The notes beneath the pieces were generated by a model. That model made no database searches, had not been told where the DNA came from, and worked only from the letters and a program-made list of their open reading frames with translations. The translations under genes and the position numbers were made by a program. Positions 26,180-35,073 of a stretch of DNA of 64,000 bases are shown here, one piece after another. Position 1 is the first letter of the stretch. Every line of letters starts with the position of its first letter. Origin of the DNA: UBA1426 sp050953365 (GTDB lineage Bacteria; Bacillota; Clostridia; Peptostreptococcales; Anaerovoracaceae); contig JBMNMN010000013.1 of the NCBI GenBank assembly GCA_050953365.1, positions 1-64,000 of the forward strand, written 5' to 3'.

Positions 26180-27583
26180 ATGGAGTACGGAATCTTATCC
26201 CTTGCCCCTGCTCTCGTAGCGCTTATTTTAGCGTTTATTACGAGAGACGCGCTGTTTTCCATCATTTTAGGTGTCTTGGTGGGCATCGTCATCAGCGGGC
26301 AGAATCTGTTGTTCGGATTTACTGGCATTATACAGAGCGCCTTGGGTAACGCGGACTTTATTTGGGTAGCCGCCATCGAGGTCTTTATCGGTATCATGGT
26401 GGCCTTCTTCATGAAATCCGGCGCAATTCAGGGAGTCGCCGAGTTTGTGGGACAGAAGAACATCAAGCAGAGGGGAGCCCAGCTGGCTTCCGCTATCTTG
26501 GGCGTAATCGTCTTCTTCAGCGACTATTTCAGCCCGCTCTTTGTCGGCAACACCATGCGGAGCGTCACGGATAAAGTCAGGGTTTCCAGAGAAAAGCTGG
26601 CTTACATATGCGACTGTACCTCGGCGCCTGTCTGCATCATAATTCCCTTCACTTCCTGGGGCGTTTATGTAGCCGGTCTTCTTGTAGGCATCGGCGCTTT
26701 GACTGATGTGGCCATGACCACCGACGCCGTAATAAGGGCCGTACCTTTTCAGTTTTATGGAATTTTGACATTGGTTATGGTATTTGCGATTTCTTCAGGT
26801 ATTCTCAAAGATTTCGGACCCATGGCTAAGGCGGAAAAAAGAGCTCTTGAAACAGGTCAGGTTTACGCGGAAGGTTCCAACCCTCTGCTGTCTGAAGAAC
26901 TGGAGACCATCACACCGAGAGAAGGCATCAAAAGCAATCTGTTCATCAATTTCCTGATGCCGGCTATCATCATTATCGTCATTACCGTCGGCACGTGGCA
27001 GATATTGGGATCCGCCAAAACATTGGAGGCATTTGTTGTAGCCGTTGCCTATCAGTTTGTCACTTTGATCGTCCAGAGAATGGCTAATCTGAAAGAGATC
27101 ATGGAGTGCGTTATGATCGGTATCCGGTCGGTAATGGGAGCAACCATGATCCTGGCGGCCGCTTATTGTATCAATTCAATTTCAAAAACCTTGGGAACCG
27201 CCAACTTCGTTATTTCCGTTACGGAGCAGTGGATCACCCCCGCCACCCTGCTCTTCCTCACCTTCCTGGCTTGCGCGGTAATATCTTTCTTTACCGGAAC
27301 CTCTTGGGGCACCTATGCCATTATGATCCCCATCTGCATACCGCTGGCATTCAATCTCAGCGGCGGAGAGACAACGAATCTGGTCTTCGCGACAATTGCG
27401 GCGGTAACCGGCGGAGGCGCTTTCGGCGATCACTGCTCACCATTGTCCGATACAACGATTTTGTCCTCCCTGGGCGCAGGATCCGACCACATCGACCATA
27501 CCAAGACACAGTTGCCTTATGCATTGACGGTAGCGGCGGTCAGCTCTGTCTTATACCTGATTTTGGGCTTTACGATGATGTAA
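26180..27583 (+). CDS. NhaC-family Na+/H+ antiporter-type transporter
   Basis: A 467-residue membrane protein with about 12 predicted helices. Family signatures include FFSDYFSPLFVGNTMRSVTDKVRVSREKLAY and GGGAFGDHCSPLSDTTILSSLGAGSDHIDHTKTQLPYAL near the C-terminus. AAAGGAGG precedes the start at 26180, which is preferred to an upstream ATG at 26147. Its place between an alanine dehydrogenase and an opine-type dehydrogenase suggests it moves a substrate or product of this pathway in exchange for Na+ or H+, which is inference. Other NhaC genes lie at 7494 and 10179. Confidence 0.88.
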   Translation: MEYGILSLAPALVALILAFITRDALFSIILGVLVGIVISGQNLLFGFTGIIQSALGNADFIWVAAIEVFIGIMVAFFMKSGAIQGVAEFVGQKNIKQRGAQLASAILGVIVFFSDYFSPLFVGNTMRSVTDKVRVSREKLAYICDCTSAPVCIIIPFTSWGVYVAGLLVGIGALTDVAMTTDAVIRAVPFQFYGILTLVMVFAISSGILKDFGPMAKAEKRALETGQVYAEGSNPLLSEELETITPREGIKSNLFINFLMPAIIIIVITVGTWQILGSAKTLEAFVVAVAYQFVTLIVQRMANLKEIMECVMIGIRSVMGATMILAAAYCINSISKTLGTANFVISVTEQWITPATLLFLTFLACAVISFFTGTSWGTYAIMIPICIPLAFNLSGGETTNLVFATIAAVTGGGAFGDHCSPLSDTTILSSLGAGSDHIDHTKTQLPYALTVAAVSSVLYLILGFTMM

Positions 27584-27635
27584 TTCAAGGAGTTATGGAT
27601 AAGTAATTCGGTGAGTTATAGAAAAGAGGCGCATT

Positions 27636-28715
27636 ATGAAAGTAGCGGTATTAGGATCCGGAAACGGAGCTCTCGCCGTAGCCTTCGAATGGGCGAAAGC
27701 GAGACACGAAGTATCGATGTTCGACTTTGAGACCTTTCCAAAATCTATCGCGGCCATTTGTGAAAGAGGCGGAATCAGTGCGGACGGCGAGCTGGAGGGG
27801 TTTCAAAAACTGGCCTATGCAGGCCACGACATTTCAAAAGTCGTACCGGAAGCGGATCTGGTGTTCGCTGTAGGTCCCGCCTATAGTACGGAGCCCTTTG
27901 CCAAGGCATGCAAACCTTATGTGAAGCCCGGACAGATTTTTATCGTTTGCCCCAGTTCCTGCGCGGGGAGCCTGGTGTTCAAAAAGACTCTGGGGCTTGC
28001 CGCGGAGGACGATTCCGTAATCATCGCGGAAACTTCTACTTTGCCCTATGCGGTTCGGATTACGGGAGACGCCCATGTTACGGTTTACAACCGGCTGAAG
28101 GGAGGTTACTTTGTTGCAGCTTTACCCAGCAAGCTCAATCGGAGGGTGTATGATATCCTTCGCCAAGTATACACGTCGATAGAGCTTGCTGACAATGTAA
28201 TGCAGACCACCCTGCAAAACGCAAATCCAATTATACATCCTGCCGTGACTCTGTGCAATACGGCACTGATAGAGCGGACCCGCGGGAACTTCCTGTTTTA
28301 CGAGGAGGGTGTAACGGAAGGGGTCGGCCGGATCATAGAAGCTTTGGATAAGGAAAGGATTGCTATAGGAAAAGCCATCGGAGTTCAGGTTATCCCCGAC
28401 CCGGAACTGGGTATTAAGCAAGGGTACCAGGCCGTAAACAATTATAGCACCGGCTATTCGGAGGCGCCCGGTTTTAAAGGGATTATGGCCCAGCCTCAGC
28501 TGGATTACAGGTATTTTAACGAGGATGCGGGCTATGGCTTGGTTTTCTTTACGGATCTTGCGGAAAAAGTGGGCGTGGAGACCCCAAACATGAAGGCTGT
28601 ACTGAGACTCAGTTCGGTAGTTATGGGTAGAAACTACGAAGCGGAAAAGGCGCGAACTATGGATTCCGCAGGCTTGAGCGGTTATAGCCTGGAAGACCTG
28701 AAAAAGGTCCTGTAA
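27636..28715 (+). CDS. NAD/NADP octopine/nopaline dehydrogenase-family protein
   Basis: Enzymes of this family reductively condense a keto acid with an amino acid to an opine, or run the reverse. The 359-residue protein starts with a Rossmann fold (VAVLGSGNGALAVAFEWA; glycine pattern at residues 7-12) and contains the family block QNANPIIHPAVTLCNTALIE with His201 at the position of the catalytic histidine of octopine dehydrogenase. Length is normal. It follows nhaC by 52 bases in the sigma-54 unit. Clostridial members are rarely characterised, so the exact substrates are unknown. Confidence 0.85.
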   Translation: MKVAVLGSGNGALAVAFEWAKARHEVSMFDFETFPKSIAAICERGGISADGELEGFQKLAYAGHDISKVVPEADLVFAVGPAYSTEPFAKACKPYVKPGQIFIVCPSSCAGSLVFKKTLGLAAEDDSVIIAETSTLPYAVRITGDAHVTVYNRLKGGYFVAALPSKLNRRVYDILRQVYTSIELADNVMQTTLQNANPIIHPAVTLCNTALIERTRGNFLFYEEGVTEGVGRIIEALDKERIAIGKAIGVQVIPDPELGIKQGYQAVNNYSTGYSEAPGFKGIMAQPQLDYRYFNEDAGYGLVFFTDLAEKVGVETPNMKAVLRLSSVVMGRNYEAEKARTMDSAGLSGYSLEDLKKVL

Positions 28716-28730
28716 CGTGTTATGATTCTT

Positions 28731-28764
28731 TATCAGCCTGGAGAATTCTTTCTTCAGGCTGATA
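28731..28764. repeat. Intercistronic hairpin before ald 2
   Basis: TATCAGCCTG and CAGGCTGATA form a 10-bp perfect stem with a 14-base loop, 48 bases before the second ald gene. It lacks a T tract, so it may act as an RNA processing or stability element or as a weak terminator. Confidence 0.5.
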
Positions 28765-28811
28765 CATTTTGAGCGGATTATTTTGGAGCATAAAAAGAAG
28801 GGAGCGGTACC

Positions 28812-29930
28812 ATGATCATAGGCATACCGAAAGAAATTAAAGAAGGAGAGTATAGAGTTTCTATAATACCGTCAAATGTGCAGAAATTAATATCGAAAAA
28901 CCATACCGTTTTGGTAGAAACCGGAGCAGGCGCCGCAGGCAGCTTTACAGATGAAGAATATGAAGCGGCGGGAGCGAAAATTCTGAAGGATCCCTCTGAG
29001 GTATGGAAGCAAGCGGAGATGATCGTCAAGGTGAAGGAAATCTTGCCTGAGGAGTTCGACTTTCTGGAAGAAAAACATATCATCATGACTTATATCCATT
29101 CGGCAAATCGTCTGCCTCAAACGAAGGCCCTTCTGGATCATAAGGTCGTAGCCTTTGCCTATGAAGACGTAAAAGACCGACAGGGCGAATTTCCCCTCCT
29201 TACTCCCATGAGCGAGCTTGCCGGTTATGTGGGACTGCTCACCGGTGTCTTCCATTTGTTCACTACAAAAGGAGGAAACGGCAAGCTGATCTGCGGAGCC
29301 CCCGGCGCGGATAATGTCAAGGTGGTCGTTTTCGGCGCGGGAAATGTGGGACTAAGCGCCGCCAGATTGGCTGTAGGAATGGGGGCGGATGTAACGATTC
29401 TGGATACGGATGCGAAGAAGCTGCGGAACGTGCATTCGTACCTGCTTCCGGCGGCGAAAACTTTGTACTCCAATCATGCAAATGTGGTTGAAGCCATATC
29501 GAATGCCGATCTGGTACTGAATGCAGTTAAATGGTTTCCCGGCCTGAGGATACTCTCGAGGGATATGCTTAAGCACATGAAACCAAATTCGTTAATCGTA
29601 GACATTGATGCGGAACCGGGTGGCGCAATCGAAACCTCCCAATACAGCACCCACGATGAACCGGTGTTTGTGGTGGACGGGATACGTCATATTGGTATAC
29701 CTAATCTTCCCAGCGCCGTAGCCAACACGGCGTCAATTGCCCTGTCCAACGCCACGATTCCATATATAGCCGAGGTTGCGGATAAAGGCTGGGCAAAGGC
29801 AGCCAAGGAAAACGAAAGCCTGAGATGCGGTTTGGACTTTGTGAAAGGACTCTTGACTTTCCGTCCTACGGCAGAAGCTTTTGGTCTGCCTTATACGGAT
29901 GTTATGGAAGCAATTGCCATCCACGAATAA
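28812..29930 (+). CDS. Alanine dehydrogenase-family protein 2
   Basis: A 372-residue paralogue of the protein at 24949, opening MIIGIPKEIKEGEYRVSIIPSN. It keeps the Arg near residue 15, the Lys in VKVKEILPEEF, the His in TYIHSANRLP and the Asp in VDIDAEPGGAIETS, with a Rossmann motif VVFGAGNVGLSAARLA. The segment PGADNVKVVVFG and the final third diverge from standard Ald. A GGGAGCGGTACC region precedes the start. Two Ald-type enzymes in one inducible unit suggest two amino acids or two steps. It may be the last gene of the unit. Confidence 0.82.
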   Translation: MIIGIPKEIKEGEYRVSIIPSNVQKLISKNHTVLVETGAGAAGSFTDEEYEAAGAKILKDPSEVWKQAEMIVKVKEILPEEFDFLEEKHIIMTYIHSANRLPQTKALLDHKVVAFAYEDVKDRQGEFPLLTPMSELAGYVGLLTGVFHLFTTKGGNGKLICGAPGADNVKVVVFGAGNVGLSAARLAVGMGADVTILDTDAKKLRNVHSYLLPAAKTLYSNHANVVEAISNADLVLNAVKWFPGLRILSRDMLKHMKPNSLIVDIDAEPGGAIETSQYSTHDEPVFVVDGIRHIGIPNLPSAVANTASIALSNATIPYIAEVADKGWAKAAKENESLRCGLDFVKGLLTFRPTAEAFGLPYTDVMEAIAIHE

Positions 29931-29982
29931 GGAACAAATTCTGCGGATAGCCGTCAAAAACCCAAAGACCTAAATATAATGC

Positions 29983-30031
29983 GGCTATGAAGCGATGCTG
30001 CTGCCGCTTGGCTATGAAGCGACGCTGCTGC
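29983..30031 (+). repeat. Two 22-bp direct repeats
   Basis: GGCTATGAAGCGATGCTGCT at 29983 recurs at 30010 with one base changed (GATG to GACG), 27 bases apart. They lie between ald 2 and the lipoprotein gene. A CTGCCGGCTA/TAGCGGCAG hairpin follows just before the lipoprotein ribosome binding site. Confidence 0.6.
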
Positions 30032-30084
30032 TTTTTGATCCTGCCGGCTAAGTAAAAAAATAGCGGCAGGAGGAGGTAACGGAT

Positions 30085-30972
30085 ATGAGAAGGGGCAAAT
30101 TGTTCCGGGTGGCTCTGATAATTCTGCCGGTCCTGCTGGCCTTTGCGGGGTGTGTTCGTGGGCCGTCCCAGGAGGAGTTTCCGGATTCCGCAGAAATCTT
30201 TGAGCAATTTGATACAATAGCTGCGCGGGATATTGTCGGAGTTTCACATATCATCGATTTCATGGACAAAAACATGGATTCGGTAACGAAGGAGCATGGA
30301 GCGCAGATGATCCTTCGCTTGGAAGAAAAGCAAAAAGAATATCTGCAGTATCTTGAACAGATCTTGTATACAGAGGAGGTACAGGAGAAGTTTCGGGAAG
30401 AAGATGATTTTTCGAAGGATATAAGCAATCCGGAGGAACTGACGGATCCTTATCTTAGGGAATTGGTTGCGGACATGAACCGAAGCGGTTTTAAAATAGA
30501 GCGTGCCGAGGGCAGTTACTTCCCGATTATCGATTATGCCTTTTTCGAGAAGTACAGCAAATACGTAACTGCTGAGATCCGGCAATATCTTCGTCTGATG
30601 CAGGCGGAGTCGGATCGGGCTTCCATGGCGGACGGAGCGCTGGCCGTTACATGGGAAGAGCTTATGCAGCGGGCATTGGACTCGGAAGACTTCCTCACGG
30701 ACTATCCCGAATCGAAAAAGAAAGAAGAGGTTGCAACGCTCTTTGATCGATATAGAAACGCGTTGCTAAACGGCCTGCCCAATACGCCCATATTCGATTA
30801 TACCGGCGACAACATGCTTAAGGCAGAGGTGCGCAGCGTATTTGAAAATGCGTTGGAAAAGGGCCGGGAAAGCCAACTGCTGAAAGATTTGGTCGATTTT
30901 CTGGGGGTGCTTGAAGAAAGCGACTACCGGCTGACGGAGGAAGTGGAGACTTTTTTGGAAGACCGACGGTAA
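30085..30972 (+). CDS. Predicted lipoprotein of unknown function
   Basis: A 295-residue protein with a type II signal sequence: basic start MRRGKLFR, hydrophobic run and lipobox LAFAGC, which predicts lipid attachment at Cys22 and display on the outer face of the membrane. The remainder is acidic and mostly helical (for example LRLEEKQKEYLQYLEQILYT). AGGAGG lies upstream. I do not recognise the family. It lies downstream of ald 2 in the same direction with a 154-base gap and ends in a strong terminator, so it could be the tail of the sigma-54 unit or an independent gene. Confidence 0.7.
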   Translation: MRRGKLFRVALIILPVLLAFAGCVRGPSQEEFPDSAEIFEQFDTIAARDIVGVSHIIDFMDKNMDSVTKEHGAQMILRLEEKQKEYLQYLEQILYTEEVQEKFREEDDFSKDISNPEELTDPYLRELVADMNRSGFKIERAEGSYFPIIDYAFFEKYSKYVTAEIRQYLRLMQAESDRASMADGALAVTWEELMQRALDSEDFLTDYPESKKKEEVATLFDRYRNALLNGLPNTPIFDYTGDNMLKAEVRSVFENALEKGRESQLLKDLVDFLGVLEESDYRLTEEVETFLEDRR

Positions 30973-30989
30973 AAATGGCGTTTAAAAAC

Positions 30990-31025
30990 AGTGCACACGG
31001 ATTATTTTCCGTGTGCACTTTGTTT
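30990..31025. terminator. Bidirectional terminator
   Basis: AGTGCACACGG and CCGTGTGCACT form an 11-bp perfect stem. T-rich sequence follows on the plus strand and a TTTTT run follows on the minus strand, so it can serve both the lipoprotein gene and the convergent gene at 31073. Confidence 0.85.
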
Positions 31026-31072
31026 AATTGTACGATGCTACGTACAATATTTGGGGGTAGCTTTTTAAATGA

Positions 31073-33598
31073 CTAAATGAACAGGGACATATCTGACTCT
31101 TCGGCATTGGCCAGCATGGCTGCGGCGCCGCCCATTTTCACTCCGTCGATAAGTTCTTCCATTTTAAGACCCATGACATCCATGCTCATGGAGCAGGCGA
31201 CCAGTTCTACGCCGTTTTCCAAAGAGGCCTTGATCAAATCTTCCAGACTGTCAATATTCTTGTTCTTCATAACGCTGCGAATCATCTTTGCGCCCATACC
31301 GCCCATATTCATCTTAGATAGTGAGAGCTTCCCGGCGCCACGGGGCATCATCTTTCCAAACATAGAACTGATGAAATCCTTTTTGACGGGAACTTTTTCC
31401 GGTTTTCTCAGGATATTGAGGCCCCAGAAGGTAAAAAACATGGACACCTTCCTGCCCATTGCGGCAGACGCATTGGCGATGATAAATGCTGCGATGGCCT
31501 TATCCAAATCTCCGGAGAAGACGATGATGTTTTTATTGGTTCCTGCAGTTTGAGGTATGCAAGCCTCTCCGCAGCCTTTTGCGATGAGGGCGGTTAGGAT
31601 TCCTTTTTCGGAGGAAAGGCCCAAAAATGTGTTTCCGGTCCGCCGGCACCAAGCTTCGATATCGGCGCCAAATGCCGGATCGCTGCTCTTCACTTCGATA
31701 ATATCCCCCTCCTGCGCGTCTGCAAGAGCCTCCGATACTTTCATGATGGGACCGGGGCACTGCATGCCGCAGGTGTTCAGCCGGATGGAAGCAACCGACG
31801 ATTCGGCAATGCCGGGGAGAGGAGGAGTCGATAGCCTTGATGGATCTGATGGAGTCATGGTACTATCATTTCCTTTCTTAGCGGGAGCCTTTTCTTTATA
31901 GGTTGGAGCTCTGTAGATGCTGCTCCAGAGCCGGTATCCTCCGGCCAGATTGTAACAGTTGTAGCCTCTTTGAGAAAGCATCCTGCAGGCGGAGTATCCT
32001 TTGAGGCCGATCTGGCACATGACATAGACAGGCTTGGCGGGATCCAGACGGCCCAGGCTGTCCCGGAGAGCCTCTTCCGGAATATTGATGAAACCTTCTA
32101 TACTGCCGTTCTTATAGCTTTCTTCTGCGCGGATATCCAGTAAAGTAACGCTTCCGTCCCGCGGAAGATCGTTGACTTGATCCCAGTGGAAGAACTTGAC
32201 CTTTCCTGTCAATGTGTTTTCCGCTACATAGCCGGCCATGTTTACGGGATCTTTTGCAGAGGAATAAGGAGGAGCGTAGGCCAGTTCAAGTTCCGTCAGG
32301 TCATAGACCGTCATGTTGGCGCGGATGGCGGTGGCAAGTACATCGATGCGCTTATCTACGCCGTCATAGCCAACGATCTGCGCGCCTAAAATAGCTCCGT
32401 CTTCTTTTTTGTAAAGCAGCTTGATAGTCATGTTGGTTGCCCCTGGGTAATAGGAAGCATGGGAGGCGGACCAGGTGTAAGATTTTTCGTAATCTATATT
32501 CAGCTGCTTTATCCGCGCTTCCGTCAAGCCGACGGTGCCAACTGTCAAATCGAAGACACGGAGGATACCCGTACCTTGTGTACCTTTGTAGGGACTGGAA
32601 ATACCGCAAATATGATCGGCTGCAATTCTGGCCTGCTTGTTGGCCGGACCGGCCAGGGGAATGTAACCTTTATCTTTCGTAATGTAATCAACGATTTCCG
32701 TTACGTCGCCGACGGCATAGATATCCGGGTTGGAGGTCTGCTGGTGTTCGTTGGTAATGACGGCTCCGCGGGCGTTTGTAGCCAGACCTGCCTGTAAGGC
32801 CAGGGCGTTTTCGGGATACACACCCACAGAGAGAATCACCATATCCGTTAGGATGTCTTCGATTTTATCGGCAGCCACATCTTTGGCTTCATCGATGGGA
32901 GCATCCTTTTTACGAAGAGAAACCCGGAGCTCTTCTCCGTCCTCATAAATTCCCGTAACGCCTGTTTCCAGCATGAGGCTGACGCCTTTTTGACGGATAT
33001 GATTATGGACTTCCGCAGCCATATCAAAATCCAAGGGTGCAATGACATGATCGAGAAACTCCACTACCGTTACTTCCAGGCCGGCCCTGTGAAGGTTTTC
33101 CGCCATTTCAATACCGATATAGCCTCCGCCTACGACCAGGGCCCGGCGGGGTTTCCGCTCATCGATGAAGTCTTTTATGCGGTAGGTATCCGGAATGTTT
33201 CTTAAGGTAAATACCCGATCCAGATCTGCCCCTTCAAATTTGGGGCGTATCGGCGCTGCGCCCGGCGCCAGGATCAGCTTGTCGTAGCTTTCGTTATATA
33301 CCTCTCCGCTCTTTAAATCCTTTACATCTACAACCTTTGCTGTGGGATCAATGGCTATTACCTCGTTTTGTGTGCGAATGTCCACACGGAACCGATCGTA
33401 GAAGCCCTTCGGTGTCTGTAATGTGAGATCTGCTTTGTCTGTGATCTCCCCTCCGATGTAATAGGGGAGGCCGCAGTTTGCGAAGGAAATATATTCGCCC
33501 CGTTCAAATAAAATAATCTCAGCGTGCTCATCCAGTCTCCTAAGCCGTGCGGCCGCGGTAGCCCCGCCGGCAACTCCTCCGACAATCAATACTTTCAT
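31073..33598 (-). CDS. CoA-disulfide reductase fused to rhodanese, TusA and DsrE domains
   Basis: An 841-residue multidomain sulfur and redox protein. Residues 1-445 are an FAD/NAD(P)H oxidoreductase of the CoA-disulfide reductase class (GGVAGGATAAARLRRL at the N-terminus and the redox Cys in SFANCGLPYYIGG near residue 43). Residues of about 455-555 are a rhodanese domain with the active Cys in YVMCQIGLKGYSA. Residues of about 595-670 are a TusA/SirA domain with the C-P-G-P motif (NTCGMQCPGPIMKV). The C-terminal 160 residues are a DsrE2-like domain (FSGDLDKAIAAFIIANASAAMGRKV). Together they suggest handling of persulfides, polysulfide or CoA persulfide. Single gene on the minus strand with its own terminator. 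Confidence 0.9.
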   Translation of the reverse strand: MKVLIVGGVAGGATAAARLRRLDEHAEIILFERGEYISFANCGLPYYIGGEITDKADLTLQTPKGFYDRFRVDIRTQNEVIAIDPTAKVVDVKDLKSGEVYNESYDKLILAPGAAPIRPKFEGADLDRVFTLRNIPDTYRIKDFIDERKPRRALVVGGGYIGIEMAENLHRAGLEVTVVEFLDHVIAPLDFDMAAEVHNHIRQKGVSLMLETGVTGIYEDGEELRVSLRKKDAPIDEAKDVAADKIEDILTDMVILSVGVYPENALALQAGLATNARGAVITNEHQQTSNPDIYAVGDVTEIVDYITKDKGYIPLAGPANKQARIAADHICGISSPYKGTQGTGILRVFDLTVGTVGLTEARIKQLNIDYEKSYTWSASHASYYPGATNMTIKLLYKKEDGAILGAQIVGYDGVDKRIDVLATAIRANMTVYDLTELELAYAPPYSSAKDPVNMAGYVAENTLTGKVKFFHWDQVNDLPRDGSVTLLDIRAEESYKNGSIEGFINIPEEALRDSLGRLDPAKPVYVMCQIGLKGYSACRMLSQRGYNCYNLAGGYRLWSSIYRAPTYKEKAPAKKGNDSTMTPSDPSRLSTPPLPGIAESSVASIRLNTCGMQCPGPIMKVSEALADAQEGDIIEVKSSDPAFGADIEAWCRRTGNTFLGLSSEKGILTALIAKGCGEACIPQTAGTNKNIIVFSGDLDKAIAAFIIANASAAMGRKVSMFFTFWGLNILRKPEKVPVKKDFISSMFGKMMPRGAGKLSLSKMNMGGMGAKMIRSVMKNKNIDSLEDLIKASLENGVELVACSMSMDVMGLKMEELIDGVKMGGAAAMLANAEESDMSLFI

Positions 33599-33914
33599 TC
33601 CTAATACCCTCCTGTGTTATATTCTCCCGTATATTCATCTGCGTTGGTAGTCTACATGATTGTTCATTGTTTTAAGAAGGCGTAATCTGCCTCCTGTGTC
33701 AATACTCTACTGCGTCGGTATAACGCCTGCTAAATATTCAATTTCGCAAATGTAGCTCTGTAGTCGATAAAAACTTTAAATTCGGTTAAATTTTGGGTTT
33801 GCTGCAAAATTAACAATCCGTTGATTTTCATTATAATAAAATGTCGGAATGATTCTGTGATAAAGTCACAAAAAAGTCTCAAATATGGAATTCTGGGTTT
33901 TCTACAGGCGGAAG
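33599..33914. other. AT-rich upstream region, no gene seen
   Basis: No coding frame or RNA gene is recognised. It should hold the promoter for the minus-strand gene ending at 31073. A TATAAT-like stretch near 33832 is not assigned because no convincing -35 match was found. Confidence 0.5.
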
Positions 33915-34704
33915 CTAACCATTTCTACAAGATTCAAATGAAATAATTAGCTGTTATGTTCCGTTTCAACCCGAAAACTAACCATTTCAGTTGGGATTAA
34001 GAAAATAGTTGATTTCTACTTCTTGGCCAGACCGGAATGCTAACCATTTCGACTAGATTTGAATGAAATGGTTAGTTTCAGCCTTCCTCTTTGTCAGAAA
34101 TACTAACCATTTCAATAAGAATCAGGAAAAATGGTTAGCTCGTGCTTCTCGCTCTGACTAAAACTCTAACCATTTCAATTAAAATCAGGGATAATAATTA
34201 GATCCCGCCTCTTGCTCCGGTTCGAAAGCTAACCATTTTGGTGGAGATCAAAGGAAATGGTTAGTTTCTACTTCATGGCAAGACCTGGATACTAACCATT
34301 TCGACTAGATTAGAATGAAATGGTTAGTTTCAGCCTTCCTCTTTGTCAGAAATACTAACCATTTCAATTAAAATTAGGGATAATAGTTAGATCTCGCCTC
34401 TTGCTCCGGTTCGAAAGCTAACCATTTTGGTGGAGATCAAAGGAAATGGTTAGTTTCTACTTCTTGGCAAGACCTGGATACTAACCATTTCGATCGGGAT
34501 AAAAGGAAATGGTTAGTTTCAGCCTTACTCTTTGTCAAAAATACTAACCATTTCAATGAGAATCAGGGAAAATGGTTAGCTCGTGCTTCTCGCTCTGACT
34601 AAAACTCTAACCATTTCAGTAGAGATTAAAGGAAATGGTTAGTTTCTACTTCTTGACCAGTTCTGAATACTAACCACTTCGGCCAAAATCAAAAAATGGT
34701 TAAC
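33915..34704. repeat. Array of 13 palindromic units with a 63-bp period
   Basis: Left arms CTAACCATTTC (or close variants) start at 33915, 33978, 34040, 34103, 34166, 34229, 34292, 34355, 34418, 34481, 34544, 34607 and 34670: eleven intervals of 63 bp and one of 62. Each is answered 14 bases later by GAAATGGTTAG or a variant, giving 36-bp dyads separated by 27-bp spacers. Spacers fall into four classes (A, starting TTTCTACTTC; B, TTTCAGCCTT; C, CTCGTGCTTC; D, ATCCCGCCTC) used in the order A B C D A B D A B C A. The outermost units are degenerate. Stops occur in all frames checked, so it is not coding. Confidence 0.93.
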
Positions 34705-35073
34705 TTTAACCGCCTTCCGGACCTTAAATACCAATCGTGTAAGTACTGATCGGATGGAGATCGGATGGGGATTGGCCCAGTTAGAGGAGGCAAGCCCTTT
34801 AACAGTACATTCGTAACAAACGGCCGTAAAGCGATTATCAATCTGCTAAATGATAGAGTTAGCAGTGAACTGATTTATCGGTAAGATGGATAGCCGGCAG
34901 GCGGAAGCAAAATTACGAACAAACCAACCATACTATGGATAGTGCCGCCATGTGGACAACCTAAAAGGTTGACGCACAAGGCTTGGACAACAAAAGACAC
35001 GTTGCCCACACTCTACACAATGAAGCTGCTACTGCTACCCTGCGCCTTAAAAAGAGCGTTTATGCCGCGAAAG
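34705..35073. other. Intergenic stretch, nothing recognised
   Basis: No gene, riboswitch or terminator is recognised between the palindromic array and the long palindrome. The sequence is less AT-rich than the array. A structured RNA is possible but unsupported. Confidence 0.5.

Noticed and set aside
33915..34704. CRISPR array
   Set aside because: Repeat and spacer sizes (36 and 27) look CRISPR-like, but spacers recur in four classes, repeats are degenerate palindromes and no cas genes are nearby.
34705..35073. 6S RNA, RNase P RNA or tmRNA
   Set aside because: None of the conserved core motifs of these RNAs was found in the stretch.
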